Part shown: positions 37,323 through 49,462 of the stretch, piece by piece
Numbering within the stretch: position 1 is the stretch's first letter
How the letters are laid out: every line of letters begins with the position of its first letter
Assembly (NCBI GenBank): GCA_017590115.1
Contig: JAGGNK010008670.1
Coordinates: 6,381,677 to 6,445,676, forward strand
DNA length: 64,000 nt
Source: Montifringilla adamsi
Lineage: Eukaryota > Chordata > Aves > Passeriformes > Passeridae
Reading direction: 5' to 3'
Notes under the pieces: model-generated
Database searches by the model: none
Told to the model about the DNA's origin: nothing
Seen by the model: the letters and a program-made list of their open reading frames with translations, nothing else
Program-made: the position numbers and the translations under genes

Positions 37323-38499
37323 GTAAGTCAAGGCCTTTAATCTTTCAGAACAATTTGCCTCACCAGCTGTTCACTACCAGAGTTTGCTCCAGCTAAGATT
37401 CTCCAGCATCTAAATGTATAAAAAATGCAGTGCACTTAAGACCTGGTTTTTTGCTCTTGTCAATCTCAGCTAGCAGTGGAATATACAAATATTTGCAGTC
37501 CCTCCAAAGTTTCAGAAAAGGTGGTAAAGCACAGAGCACACAGGGCAAGGAAGTCTAAGGACCAAAAAACCCAAACCCCACTTTTAGGCAGCGTCAATAC
37601 AGAGAACACAGATGCAGAGGGTGGGTCTGGGCAGTTAAATATTTCCTCTTTTTTGGGCAGCAGCCTTTCCTGCTCAGCCAGCACCATGAAGCTGACCAGC
37701 AAGGAGCACAAAACAAGTCCCTAGTGCTGAGGCTGTCCATACAAGAATAATTGCAATACAGAACAGTCAGAAAATGGAGTTGGCAGCATGAAAATGTCAG
37801 TTCAGAACTCAGTGGGGAAAAAGAAAAGTGTAAATCGCTCATTTTTAAGGACATGACTAGTCTCACTAAGAAGTACATTTAAAGTTAAATTATCTCAACT
37901 ACATCAGAGAAAGGTCAGTTAATCCTTTTACTTGGAGCACATAGCTATTCCCTAGGATGTATTTTTTTCTTGTTCCATGCAAGTTTTTGCATCAGAGGGG
38001 TCCCAGTCTTCAACACAATTAAAAGTTATTGAATTTTCATTTGCACTGCTGCTTTGTTCTCATCTTGCTGGAGTAAATGCAATTTTCAGCCCCTCTCCCC
38101 CACAGCATTAATTTTTCCATTGGCTTTACGGAAGCCATCAATTTACTGCCTGGCTTTTCTCATGATTTAAAAGCATCATCTCAGTAACATTGTTATCTAC
38201 CAGCCATATTTCACAGATACTGGGAAAGTGGTTGATACTGATATCTTACTTAGCATCTGGCTGACAGGACAATTGCAGGGAAATATTGCCAGTGATATAA
38301 GGCCATTTTGTGATAAATAATGAGCTTTAAAGCTTAACAGGTTGTTTTCTTCAGAAGAAATCACAGCAGTTCTCCTAGGCACAAAATAGCCACTTACCAT
38401 ACAAAGGCTGAGATGGAAAGTGCTCCTTAATGCATTGAATAAATCCTAGAGGGTGACCAAGGAACAGCTTTGTTCTGACCTGAAGGTTTTCATGGCTTC
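37323..38499. other. Unannotated interval
   Basis: No gene or repeat recognised. Confidence 0.5.
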
Positions 38500-38770
38500 T
38501 TGAATTATCTAATTTGCCTGAAGTGAGTGACTGCTTCTGGGAGTATATGTTAGCTAATAATGCATTCCAGAGTTATTAAGGTTTATCATGTAAATCTTTA
38601 TTTGAATGCTTTTAAAATGCATATTACTTTCTTGATAAACTATGATGGCTCCTTAGGAGCCATTAATACAAATTAGGGTGCATACCAGATGTAGTAGAAG
38701 GCCTTATGAAAAGTACTGATTCCGCATGCAGAGTAATCAGCTTTTAAATTATATTAAATACTGCAGCTGT
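38500..38770. promoter_or_regulatory. Candidate conserved non-coding element containing a perfect inverted repeat
   Basis: AT-rich block with gaattatctaatttgcctga, gctaataatgcattccagag and tgcatattactttcttgata. It contains ATGGCTCC at 38645-38652 facing GGAGCCAT at 38656-38663 around a TTA centre. ATTAAT/TAAT cores are frequent. There is no open frame of note and no known repeat. Inferred by composition. Confidence 0.3.
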
Positions 38771-39814
38771 AATGTTTTTTCCCCAGTCTCAGGGAGCAGA
38801 TCACTTCTTAAATAATATTTTTTACTAAATTCATTTCCTCGGATAAAAGCCCAGTTTTCAGTTGTGCAGCCAGGAGGTGAGAAGTTGGAGACTGACAAAT
38901 TGCAGGGAGAGGAGGACAAGTTCTTTTCATTTGTACCAGTTAGAATTCCCCAGATACTGTTCATAAATAATTTCCATAATCTAGAATATGTGTTGCTTTT
39001 GATCAGAAACCTCCAATGTACATGCAGAACAGACTTTCTTGGTTATTATTCTTATCTCCAGCTCCTTGTATTTGGTGCCTTTTTACAACACAGCTACCTC
39101 AGCCTTGCATAGCGAGTTCACTGTGATAAATTCATTTTCCATAGTCCTGGTGGGCTTAGGTTTATTCACCACACCACAGCACTGTTGCAAGCATCATCCC
39201 CACATGGAAAACCCTATCCTGATGCATGTTAAATGAACAGGATGATAGGAAGAAAAGTTGCATTGGCTTCAGCTAGAGCCAGGTCAAATCACAGCATCTC
39301 ACCTTGGCCTCCTTCGAGCTCCTCCAAGGCAAAATGAGGTTTTGAGCCAGGAACACTCTGCAAGGCAAAACCAGGGGCTGTGGAAACAAGAGAGTTCCTG
39401 GGGGAATGGTGTAAACACTAGCTCAGCTATAGTTACAGATGGCTTGTCTAGGGCAGATATTTGCCATGAAATAAAAAGAGAAGAATCTGAGTAAACGCCC
39501 CAGGATCTGCCCCGTGCTGGATGAAGTGGCCTTGTAACCTCTGTGAGTGGCACAGGACCTTCAGAGACTGGTTGGCACAGGTGGTGGCAAGGGAGGATGG
39601 GTTCATTTTTATATTGTGACAGATAGAAAAACTGGATAAAAAATTGCCTTCATACAGGAAAAAGACTGAAAGATGGGTCCTATTTTGATTTTTTAATGAA
39701 AAGCTCCCCGGACCTCTCCATGGAGCATCCTCACAGCTCCATTCCTGCACCCTGTGCTCCCATGGCAAGCATCTCTCCTGCCTGGGTATGGGGCAATGTC
39801 ACTTTGCAGACTTC
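38771..39814. other. Unannotated interval
   Basis: No gene or repeat recognised. Confidence 0.5.
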
Positions 39815-40310
39815 CTCAAGTGTTGTATCGTGCTTTTTGTTTTATCAGTGGGTCTATGGTTTGATTTGTGATTTAGTACTTTTCCTTGGTGCTGGTCTTC
39901 CTTTGTCTCTGCCCTTTTCCCAGAAATGTCGTCAGCTAGTTTCTAGTTTCTATTTCTCCAAATTTTACCCATTTCCTAAGACTGTTTTCCTTCCTTGGAA
40001 GTTTATTGGTTCATTACTGTTATTCCCCGCCTGGGTTTTTACTCCCAATTCTCCTGATTTGTTGGAAGTTGGGTCTGCCCCTGCCTTTCCCCTGAGATAT
40101 AAGTCTTTGCTGGCCCCTGCATCGGGGCCCAGGAAGAAAGAGGGGAAGAAACACCATCAAATAAAGTTTCCCTGGGACCCCTGTGCGCTGCCTGTGTTTT
40201 ATACTGCGCCGAAACAACTGACAACTGGGATTCAAGGAGCTCCAGGGGGAAAACTGCCGCCCCCCCACACTCAACATCAGCTAGCTGGGGGAAGGAAAGC
40301 GGCACTCAAG
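39815..40310 (+). mobile_element. Solo LTR of an endogenous retrovirus with 6-bp target-site duplication
   Basis: A 484-bp sequence (39821-40304) begins TGTTGTATCG and ends AGCGGCA, so it has the TG...CA ends of a retroviral LTR. It is flanked on both sides by the identical hexamer CTCAAG (39815-39820 and 40305-40310), a target-site duplication. Inside, in the right order for U3-R-U5, are a TATA-like ATATAAG (40097-40103) and an AATAAA signal (40160-40165) followed by a GT-rich stretch (ctgtgcgctgcctgtgtttt). No gag, pol or env sequence is present, so this is a solo LTR left by recombination between two LTRs. A 6-bp duplication is usual for class II (ERVK-like) elements, which is the likely class; the family cannot be named by eye. 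The orientation is set by the polyadenylation signal. The perfect duplication suggests a fairly recent insertion. A 247-codon frame that starts upstream and runs through it is chance. Confidence 0.85.
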
Positions 40311-43275
40311 AGCTTTCAAAATATTGCTGGGATCAAGCTAGCCATGAGAAATGGTCAAGAGAGTAACACAGAGAGCTTCTGTAGGCACTTGGGGAGCCAT
40401 GGGGTGCTGCAGCTGACCCGACATGGTCAGCTAAATTAACAGGGGCTACAAAGCCAGGGAGAAGTCTCTTTCTGCTTGGCAAACACTGCTTTCTGATCAC
40501 CACTTACAATTTTTGCAAGCTTCTGTAGTGTCACAACTTGGTACCAATTATGCATTTGAAGACAACCCACTGGAAAAAAGCTGTTGGCATTCCCTGACAT
40601 ATTTCTGCTCATTAGGTTGCAACAGGTCGCAGGGGACTATGGGAAGAGTGTTTGTTTATGTGTTAAATCTGCAGGTATCCATCTACAAAGTCCTTTATTC
40701 ATCAGTGACATATCATGCTGCTGTTGAGCACATCCTGTACACACAGATAGATCTTCTTGACAGACTAAGACAGGCAGGATTTGGAGAGAAATTCTGCTTT
40801 TTAAAAACAACCTCAAGCAAACTGCCCATATCGGATTCAGTTTCCCTTGTTTATGTTTTTGAGCCCCATCTCCATCATTATCACATTCCTGCTGAAACCT
40901 TGTGGTTTCAGACTTTGGCAAGTTCTGTTGAAAGATAATTGAAACACATTAAAACCTTCTTCAATGGCTCCTTAATTCATCACGGATCAAGTGAGACTAT
41001 CTGAAGGATTATTTTCCTTCCCTGCAGCTCTTACCTCTATTATTTTCTTCCCTGTAATGAACCTACTTGGTCTGTTTAAACTTTTACCTTTCCACACCCT
41101 TTGCACAAAACAAGTTTGGTTTTACTGTGGAAACTGTGCTTCAAAGTTAGGATCTTTTCTCTATTTCTAGAGAGAGAAGTCTCCAAACTTCTGTTTCTCT
41201 ATCCTTTAAGCAAAGATTGACATACATGTGGCAGCAAGGCTTGTAAGATCCAGTTCCCACAGATGTTGGTGTGAATTGTTTCTGTGTTTATGAGCAGCAC
41301 TGGACAGAGGAGGCAGATGCAGAGTCAGATCAGCTCTGCTCATCTCCCAGGTGTGGGGTGGATGGCTCTGGATGTGCTCCAGGCACAGGGGCACTCAGCA
41401 AATGCTGTCACAACAACACTGCACTTTTATTCTGTGAACAGCAGTGTGAGGCACCAGCTCCCCTGTTGCTCCTTGCACAGAAAGGAGCAGCACTATGAAA
41501 GATTATAGCACAACTGGGGAGTATAGAGAAGGTGATAATTTATAATGTAATGTCCAGAAATAATGTGTGTTCATCTGTTCCCATAAATGCTGAGACACCC
41601 TCAGAGTTTGTCACTTTCTGCACAGCTTTCAGCTGCCAGCACATGTTGACATTTCTGGTTTGTTTGGTTTTTTTTTTCGGTTAAACTGAGCAAGCATTTG
41701 ATCAGTATTCCATTAAGCCAGGCCTTGGAGGTGGCTTTGGCATAGGATGCTCCTGTTGCTGCCGTGTCCAGTGGCTGCAGTCACTGGCGTGGTGCCTGTG
41801 CTCAGAGGGGCTCTGTGAGGCAGGCAGCTGTAGGCAAACACTGCAGGGCTGTAAAATTAACACCTGAGTGGTGGGAAGAGCGTGAGAGCTAAAAATACTC
41901 ACTGCCAAGTTTGGAGCTTGCATTAGGCAGATTTGGTGTCATTTCTTACCCCAGCTCCAGGCTATCTCCTCCCAGCATCCGAGCCAGCCGCGCTCAGCCA
42001 CTGCCCTGCCAGCTTTGGAATGGTCACTGATGTTCCTTTTTGTGGTTCTCAGAGGGAGCTGGCACACGAGCAGCACAGCTCCAATCCTCTTGGGAAGTGC
42101 AAACAAGAGGGCTGATTTTCCACCTTGCTTTCCAGATCTCTCCAGGTAGATCAGCAGCAGACTGGAAGCACTTAAATCCCACTTCCACACAACTCCAAGA
42201 GGGTGGGAGCACTGGAGAGAGCAGCAGAGGGAGAATTACCCTGCTACACATCTAAGATAATTACCATTTAATAGATGCTATTCTGCTAGAGACACTCAGA
42301 ACTGTGTGCAATGGGCTTTGCTCTCCCAAGAACACTTTCTTTAAAATGGATTTTGTGACTATGGGAGAGCAGACAGGTACTCCCTGTGTATCACACTGGG
42401 ACTGCTCTCAACCACAGCAGAGAGCTAAGAGGGGTACAAATTCAAGTATAAGCAGCAGGCAAAAAACTAAGTTTCATACAGAGGTGTATTCAGAGCAATG
42501 TGTTAGGGAAGCATTTTGTTTCCTTTCTCTGCAGTGCTGCTGTGCCTGTCATTTAAAATTTTTGAGAGGTGGAGTTAAATTTACAAGCAGCAAGGACATA
42601 GGAAAAGTTGATAATAGCCATGGGCTCAGTCTATAGGGATTGATCCCGTCTGTGATTGAGCTGCTTTCCATTAAAAGGCTGACAGCAATGCTGGGTGTTT
42701 GATTTACCCTTCCAATATCAGGATTTTTTACCCAAACCTCCTCTCTGTTCTCTCCAGGCATGTTAGATTATCTTTCCATATCACTTTTTTTTCCCCTTGA
42801 TTACTGTAGAAATCCACAACAACATTAGTGTGTAGTAACGCACTAATCAAGCAGAAGCAAAATTTTCTTGAGCAGACAGTCACAGTGACCACAGTGTCCC
42901 AGGGGGATTTCTGATAAGCCAAAGAGGTTTTTTACACAGTTTTAGAGCTCCCAGGAATGAACTTAAGACATTAAAAAAATTCTACAGAGTTGCTAGTCAC
43001 AGCAGTGCCTGGCAGCCTGCATTGATTTTCCTGAGTGGGTGAACTTTATTTCCAGAAGTGCTCACACAAAGTAAAGTTGCTGCAATAGTCCCTGAGGAGA
43101 TGGTCTCTCAGGAGGGCAAACACTGTCACTGTAGACTACACACAGCTCTCCTCCACCTCAGACCTCTCCAGGCTGCATTTCCATCCCCAGAAAGTCTGGT
43201 CTTATCAATCCATCTGAGGTATTTCTACTTCTCTGACCTGATACCAGTCAATTCACTCATCAAGAGGTTTACAGT
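40311..43275. other. Unannotated interval
   Basis: No gene or recognised repeat in about 3 kb. The 141-codon frame at 40513-40938 has no recognisable domain. Confidence 0.45.
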
Positions 43276-43345
43276 TCACAAAATCAAAAGAGTATCCTGA
43301 GTTGGAAGGGACCCCTAAGGATCACCCAGCTCTTAGATGACTGGC
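43276..43345 (-). mobile_element. CR1 LINE, short 3'-end fragment
   Basis: On the + strand, ttcacaaaatcaaaagagta, tcctgagttggaagggaccc, ctaaggatcacccagctctt is the reverse complement of the CR1 3' terminus. It resembles the start of the copy at 8571. Similarity fades after about 70 bases, so this is a severely truncated or eroded copy. Confidence 0.75.
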
Positions 43346-46300
43346 TTCCCCTCAAGCTAAAAATCAAAAGTTCATCAACTATTGGTTGTTTTAAACAAAG
43401 CACCAAAATCCTGTTGAAGTTTTCTTGGAGTTGCAAAGGACCTTCTTTAAAGCTGTCACTCATCAGAGTTCATTTAGGCATCTCCAAAGCAGCATGTCCA
43501 GGTGTCTCCCCAGCTGACCCACAGGCACATGGGAAGTGCTTGCGCTGGGAGAGGATCCCAGCCCCCAGCAGGGACAGATCTCACGCCAAGATCAGAGCTC
43601 AAACCACACAGGCACCCCGTGGTGCCAGGGGCTGCGATGAACTGCGGCACTGAAGGGAGGAAGGCGGGCTGGAGCCACTGACTTCTGCCCAAGAACACCT
43701 CCTGCACCTGCAGGGTTGCTGCAGTCCCCTCTTGGGCTGCAATCAGTGCAGGGAAGTCATGGAAAACAGATCACTGGGGGACAAGGAATGAGTGGAGCCC
43801 GTGAAAAACTGGGACCAGGTATGTCTCTGAGAGAACCAGTGCAGAGATCAGCGCTGGGCAGCTCCAGCCTCAGCAATCTCAGATGATCTATGACTGAAGC
43901 CTGGCGTGCGAGGCAGCCAGCCAGCAAGGGGAAATCGTTTCAGCTCAGGGTTATTTCTATTTTTAACATTTCTGTGCTTATTTCTGCCTTTCAAACAAAA
44001 TGCACTGCAGACAGCTACCTGTGCACTGAATTGCAGAGGTAACTGGGGTGGTTTCAGATGCAGGTGAAGCTGCAGAAGGAGACATTTCTTAAGTGGGAAA
44101 AACCAGTGATAACCAAGGAAATCAAATCACTTTTACCCACCTGGTAAATTCCCCTCCAGGCAGTTCTGGGACAAATTAGCAATAGGTTATAAACCCCAGA
44201 AGTGTATTAAGAAGCCTACATTGCATCTGATGATTTTCAGGTCAACTCTTAGAGACTGACATAAGGAAATGTTTTATTGGCCAAGTGTAAATATTTCTTC
44301 CTCCAATTTTTTAACAATGTTACTCTTGACCAAGGAATAGTTGGCAAATAAAGCAGCTATAAACCCTCTTATCCAGGGCAGACAGTTCACCCAGGCTGTT
44401 ACTGCAGACAGCTACATTGTAGGGAGTAGTTAGCAGTAATGAATAATTAATGAATAAATAATGTATTTGTGTCTCAATACCCCAAGGTCTTTGGGCACCT
44501 TCACAGAAAATAATTAAAACAATAGATTACAAATAAGATGACAAGTCCCCAGGCAAGTGGATGTACACAAACCCAGAGTAATGGAAAAACAGAGAGGACG
44601 TGAAGGCAGGAGCTTGCAAGTTCTTGTGCTTTGCTCTACAGAGCTCACAGCTCCTGATGGTGCACTGTGCCCTGCCCTGGCATGAGGAGAAACCAAAAAT
44701 ACCAGCCCTAGCAAGAAATATTCACAAGCCTTACTGCCAAACCCGTCTAAACATTAAAGAATGATGGCCAGGAAGGAAAGCACAGGTTTGCAGGTTTCAG
44801 AGGGTCCTGAATCCATCAGCGCAGTCAGTGTGAGATGCAGGTAGTCCTGGCCATGTCTCCTGTGAGAACCTTTTCCAGCCAATCCTACAGGAATTCAAAA
44901 GGTTTGGTGGGGGCAAAGAGCTATTCCTGAGTATTTCCAGCTTTGTGCCTTCTGCATAGACCAGTGCATGAATTATAACTGCTGACAGCTGGGCCAGACA
45001 CACACCATCATTAGCAGAGAGCAGCCCAGCAGCAGGTCATACACACAGGCACCTCTGGTCTTTGGGGTAGTCAGAGCCACCTCAAACACAGCCCAAATTG
45101 GGAATTCAAGTGAGCAGCCACTGCTCCCTGCTGTACACAAACACACAGGCTGCTTTTCAAACCCCCTTCACACCCACTTGAACAGCAGGATCTCCTTAGA
45201 AAACACAGCAGTCTAAAAGCACCTTTTTCCAAACGACCCAAAGAAAGGTTTGCAGCTACCATTTGAGGAGCCACAGGCATAATATTTAAATAATTCACTG
45301 ATCTGAATGGTTATGAGGAAAATGTGGAATGAGCCTGGCATTGCTAAGTCTTGAGGAGCAGAAGGGGAAAGTGGCTCTTTGCGATCTGGAGCACCTCTGT
45401 CCTGTCTGTGCAGATGCTCAAAGAAATCTCTTCCCAGATTTCTATTTCTCTCTTGATGGTGCAGTAGAAAGGTCACTGGAATCTAAAACCTGACATTATA
45501 TACTTTCAGTTATTTGTGAGCATTGTGAAACCAGTATTTCCCCACTGCAGAGAAAGAGCATATTTGTCACTAGTGCCCATATATCCAACCTGCAGCATTA
45601 CCCCTTTCCACATTACACTCCCAACTGTACAGCAGCTTGGCAATGCTGCCACTGCACTTCATCTCAGGTGTGAGCAGAAATCCCCCACTGACTTACACTC
45701 AGTGATCCACCTGAAAAACAGCCCCACAGGTCTAAAGAGAGCTCAGCCCACCCTGTGTGATGGGATGGGTGAAGAAGGTGGCAAAGCCTGCAGAGCTAGG
45801 AGATGAGACATCTTCCTTCAGCAGTGCCCACAGTTAGTTCAGCTTCAGTTAGTCGGGAAATTTCACCTTGGTTTTCATTGTTTACCTCATTCCATTCCCC
45901 ATTACATTTGTAATTCTCCAGTGAAGCTCATCATTACGTTTCTCCATTGTTTCTGAACTCCTCCCCAGGGCTCAATGCAGCGATGGGGAAAGTGTGAACA
46001 GCCTCACGAATTAACACAGCTCCTGCCAGCACCAGTGCTCCCCCACCTCCCGAGGCAATGACTTTTATAGAGGGGACAGAGCTGTAAGCCGTGGGTGAAC
46101 ACCCGAAAACCTCTGCAGAAAACCAGAACCCAGATTCCACCCGATCCCACAAAACCTGCCACGTTCACTCAGAGACACAGGGTTGGTGGGAATTGTACGT
46201 CCCAGCCTCTGCCCGGGTTTGGGGTTAGAGCTCCCCTGTCCCTGAGCTGAAGGAAGCTCAGTGTGCATGTGTCACCCCTTCCTCCCAGGGTCACCAGGCA

Positions 46301-46999
46301 CAGCTGGTGGGACAGGTTACAGACCCACCCTTCAGCAAAGGAAAGCAACTGCTGGAGGTGACACTGCCTCCCTTCCTCCACTAAAGCTCAGAGTAACGGG
46401 GGCAGTTATGTCCCTAGGCACTGCTAACTCCCAAAATTAATTTATAAGAGACTTACTGAACGTTTAGAGATGACCTATGAGACCATCTCCAGCACCAGTA
46501 AAGTCGTGGCATGGTGGGGAACACTTTGCCATCAGGTGGAGTTTCCAGCCAGCCTCAGCTCACCCACCTGGATGGAGGATGCTGAGTCCCAGCCACACCT
46601 CACTGCCACCAAAGTGAGGATCTAGGTGCAAAGCACAGTTCCAGAAAGGCTGCCATGTCCTCACACTTGCCAGAACATAAGCTTGGGGTGCAATAAAGCA
46701 CATGCTGTTGGGTTTAGAGGTGCTCATTGTTCATATTTGAATGTTATAACTATATTAAAATAACTGTTTTATGTCCATGGACTGGAGAATTGGGGTCAGT
46801 ACATGCTATAGCTCTGAAAGGCACAAATAATTACTGCTTCAGAGTTGTTTTATCCAGCTGCCTCCAATAAGGTTTTTGGTGAGTTTTTGTTGTCGTTTAA
46901 TTGTTGTTGTGCTGTGCTTTGGTTGGGTTTTTTCAGTAGATTAAAGGGTTATTTCTGTTGGAAGCAGACATCTTGGTAATACTGAAAATGAAATGTCCT
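43346..46999. other. Unannotated interval
   Basis: No gene or recognised repeat. T/G-rich simple sequence (gtttttgttgtcgtttaatt) lies near 46880-46930. Confidence 0.45.
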
Positions 47000-47160
47000 A
47001 AATCAGAGCCTAGGAATGCATTATTTCACACACTAGCTACTGAATGATGAATTAATAACAGTATCTCAAATACATCTTCCATCAATATGCTTATTCAGAT
47101 TCCATCAGCATTTAATTAACATAAATTATATGACATTAGGAGGATTCAGGCAGTCATCAA
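47000..47160. promoter_or_regulatory. Candidate conserved non-coding element
   Basis: Motif-dense AT-rich block: gatgaattaataacagtatc, atcaatatgcttattcagat and agcatttaattaacataaat. TTAATTAA-type cores occur twice within about 70 bases. No repeat or frame explains it. Inferred by composition. Confidence 0.28.
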
Positions 47161-49394
47161 AAAGAACAGTTCTCTTGTAAGCTACTGAAATTCTTGTGGT
47201 TTCTGCAAGGCAGCAGTTTTTATTTTTATTTTCCTCTAGAAATTCATCACAAATCAAATGTTTTCACAGCAAATTTAGAGCTGACATTTTCCTGGTTTTC
47301 TGAGGATGGGATATTAGATCTCTGGCTTTGTTTCAGGTGTTCTAAGTTTTATGCCAAGGACTAGCACTTGTACAAAGGAAGCATTGGCAGCATCCAACTG
47401 CAGAGGGACCTTCAGCAGTCCCTATAACTCTACAGTGAGGTGCAGCATCAGGAAACCACACAAGCCACTTTTCATTTAAGCACCTAAAGTCAAGAGAAAA
47501 TAGTTATGAGTGTCCTAAAAAGACTGAGTTGGTTTTTAACCTCTCATAACAATATGAAGGTGTTGCTGTTCTGCCTTCAGAAGCGTGCAAGGAAAAGCAC
47601 AGCGAACCCAGGAATGGGAAAGTTCAGGTGCTGGAAGTGTCAGCCAAGTGACCAGAATGAAGAGGAGAGAAAGAACAGCTGTAGTGCCCCATTGGGCTGA
47701 ACAGCATCCAAATGCTCATTTGCAAAAAGAAGGGAACCAAGCACAAAGGCAAGAGTGAAAATACAAGGACATGCGGGCGCCTGATGACAGAAATGGGGAT
47801 ATCAATTTTTCTGTGTGCCTTTCTGGGGCTAAGAGAGGGAGATGCCTGCTTTAACTTACCACAAAGAACTAAAAGTTGGCAGAGTCAAACTAATAAAAAG
47901 CTATTTGAGTAAAGTATCAACTATAAAAGCTCATTTTGCTGTTGTTTTTATCGTGGCTTGTGCTTCTGTTTAATTGTATTCTTTTGCCCTTAAGATTTAT
48001 TCAGAGAAAAAAATTAGTCTGAAGAGATGTGACAAAGCAAAATATTTTATCCTGACAGATGTGGTTGTTCTTTAAACTAGGACAGGGGATTGCCAAGAAG
48101 TGTCCAGCTCCCCAGGCTGTTACTCCAGGGAGGCAGGCAGTGCAGTGCACCAGCAGGGATGCTGCTGTGCAGGCTAGGATGGCAGAGCTGCACGTGCTGC
48201 TGGAAGCAGTGCTTTCCAAAACTGTGTAAAAGCGTCCTAGGCATAGTAAAGAGCAGATCCTCGCCCCAGAAATGTTTGGGGGGTTTGTAACAGGGGACTG
48301 CCTCTCCTCTGCATCACACGAAGGAGAGAGAGTGGCAGTATAAATAAATGGAATCAATGCATGCTGCAAGTGGTGGGGAAAGGATGAGCCCTGCATTCCA
48401 TTACACTGTTCTAGTCCATATAATCCACTCCAAATGACTCAATATAAAGCTGAGTATCCAACAGCCCTCCCTGCTATTGTTATGAGTTGCTGTAGAGTGA
48501 CAGCACCAAGCACCCTCAGTTGCAGCAAGCAGCTGCTCCCTCTCCAAAGCATCCACAAGAGACCAAACAGGCAAAGAGAAATAATAACAGCACAAAGTGT
48601 TCAGGATTAGGCAGCAAGTCAGTAACTGAAGCAGGAATAAAGCCCATCCCAGGTCCTTGCTGCCCTTGCTGTGTGCAGTGGGCTCCACACCTGCCCTGTG
48701 GTTGCATGGTTCCACTTGATGCAAGATGCTGTGTTAGGACTCCAGCAGTTTCCACAGGCATCATGCAGGACTGTACAGGCTGGGAAATAAACCAGCAGAC
48801 ATGGAATAGGGTCTTTAACAGGACACTTCTTCCCTGAGATGGCAGAGGATGTGTGTGTGCCCAAGGAAAGACCAGAGAGGCAGCCCTGTCATGGGGACCT
48901 GTTTCCAAAGGGTGCCACTTTCACAGCCACACTCAAAGCAGCTGTGGGTATTTGTGGAGCCTCAACACTCTGCCCACAGAATAAGTCACATTTGGGTTTT
49001 CTCCATTGAAGAAAATCACTTGACATGTTTGAGCCTCAGAGCATGGAAAGGTGAATGCAGGATCATAGTTTTTATGTTGCCATTCGCTTCCATCCCATCC
49101 TTTTTCATATCCACAATTTAAGGGCTCAAGAGGAGTTCTTAAAAAACAGTAATAGTGGCCCTTAATGGCCATCCTCCCACCTTAAGATACTATTAAAAAC
49201 AGGAAAGATGAAACTATCATGCTTCCTTCATCCCCAGGGCAACACATACCAGCTGTATGCCTGCATGACCCACACTCTTTGGGTTCACCTTCAGACCACA
49301 AAACGCTCCCAGGAGCAGAGGGAACAGCACAGGCAGGGGATTGGGCACCACCGAGGCTCTGGCATTTTTACAATAATGACTGAGATTTTCAAAG
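47161..49394. other. Unannotated interval
   Basis: No gene or recognised repeat. Overlapping frames of 60-131 codons on both strands at 48.0-48.9 kb lie in a GC-richer patch and have no recognisable domain. Confidence 0.45.
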
Positions 49395-49462
49395 GGGAAA
49401 CGAACTGTCCAAATCTGATTCTAGCTCAGTGTGAACTGGACTCCCAACCTCTGGGTCACTTT
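49395..49462 (+). mobile_element. Possible MIR-like SINE relic
   Basis: gaaacgaactgtccaaatct, gattctagctcagtgtgaac, tggactcccaacctctgggt follows the MIR order of a TTGCCCAAGG block, a CACAGCTAGT block and a GACTCGAACCC block, with heavy divergence. Tentative. Confidence 0.33.

Noticed and set aside
39821..40276. Alternative LTR end at 40276 (TGTTG...CAACA)
   Set aside because: It gives a nice inverted end, but the flanks (TCAAG and TCAGC) do not match. The end at 40304 gives a perfect 6-bp duplication and was preferred.
39696..40439. 247-codon open frame on the + strand, the longest in the window
   Set aside because: It starts outside and runs through a solo LTR, crossing its ends and the target-site duplication. 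LTRs of this kind have no coding function, and no domain is recognisable.
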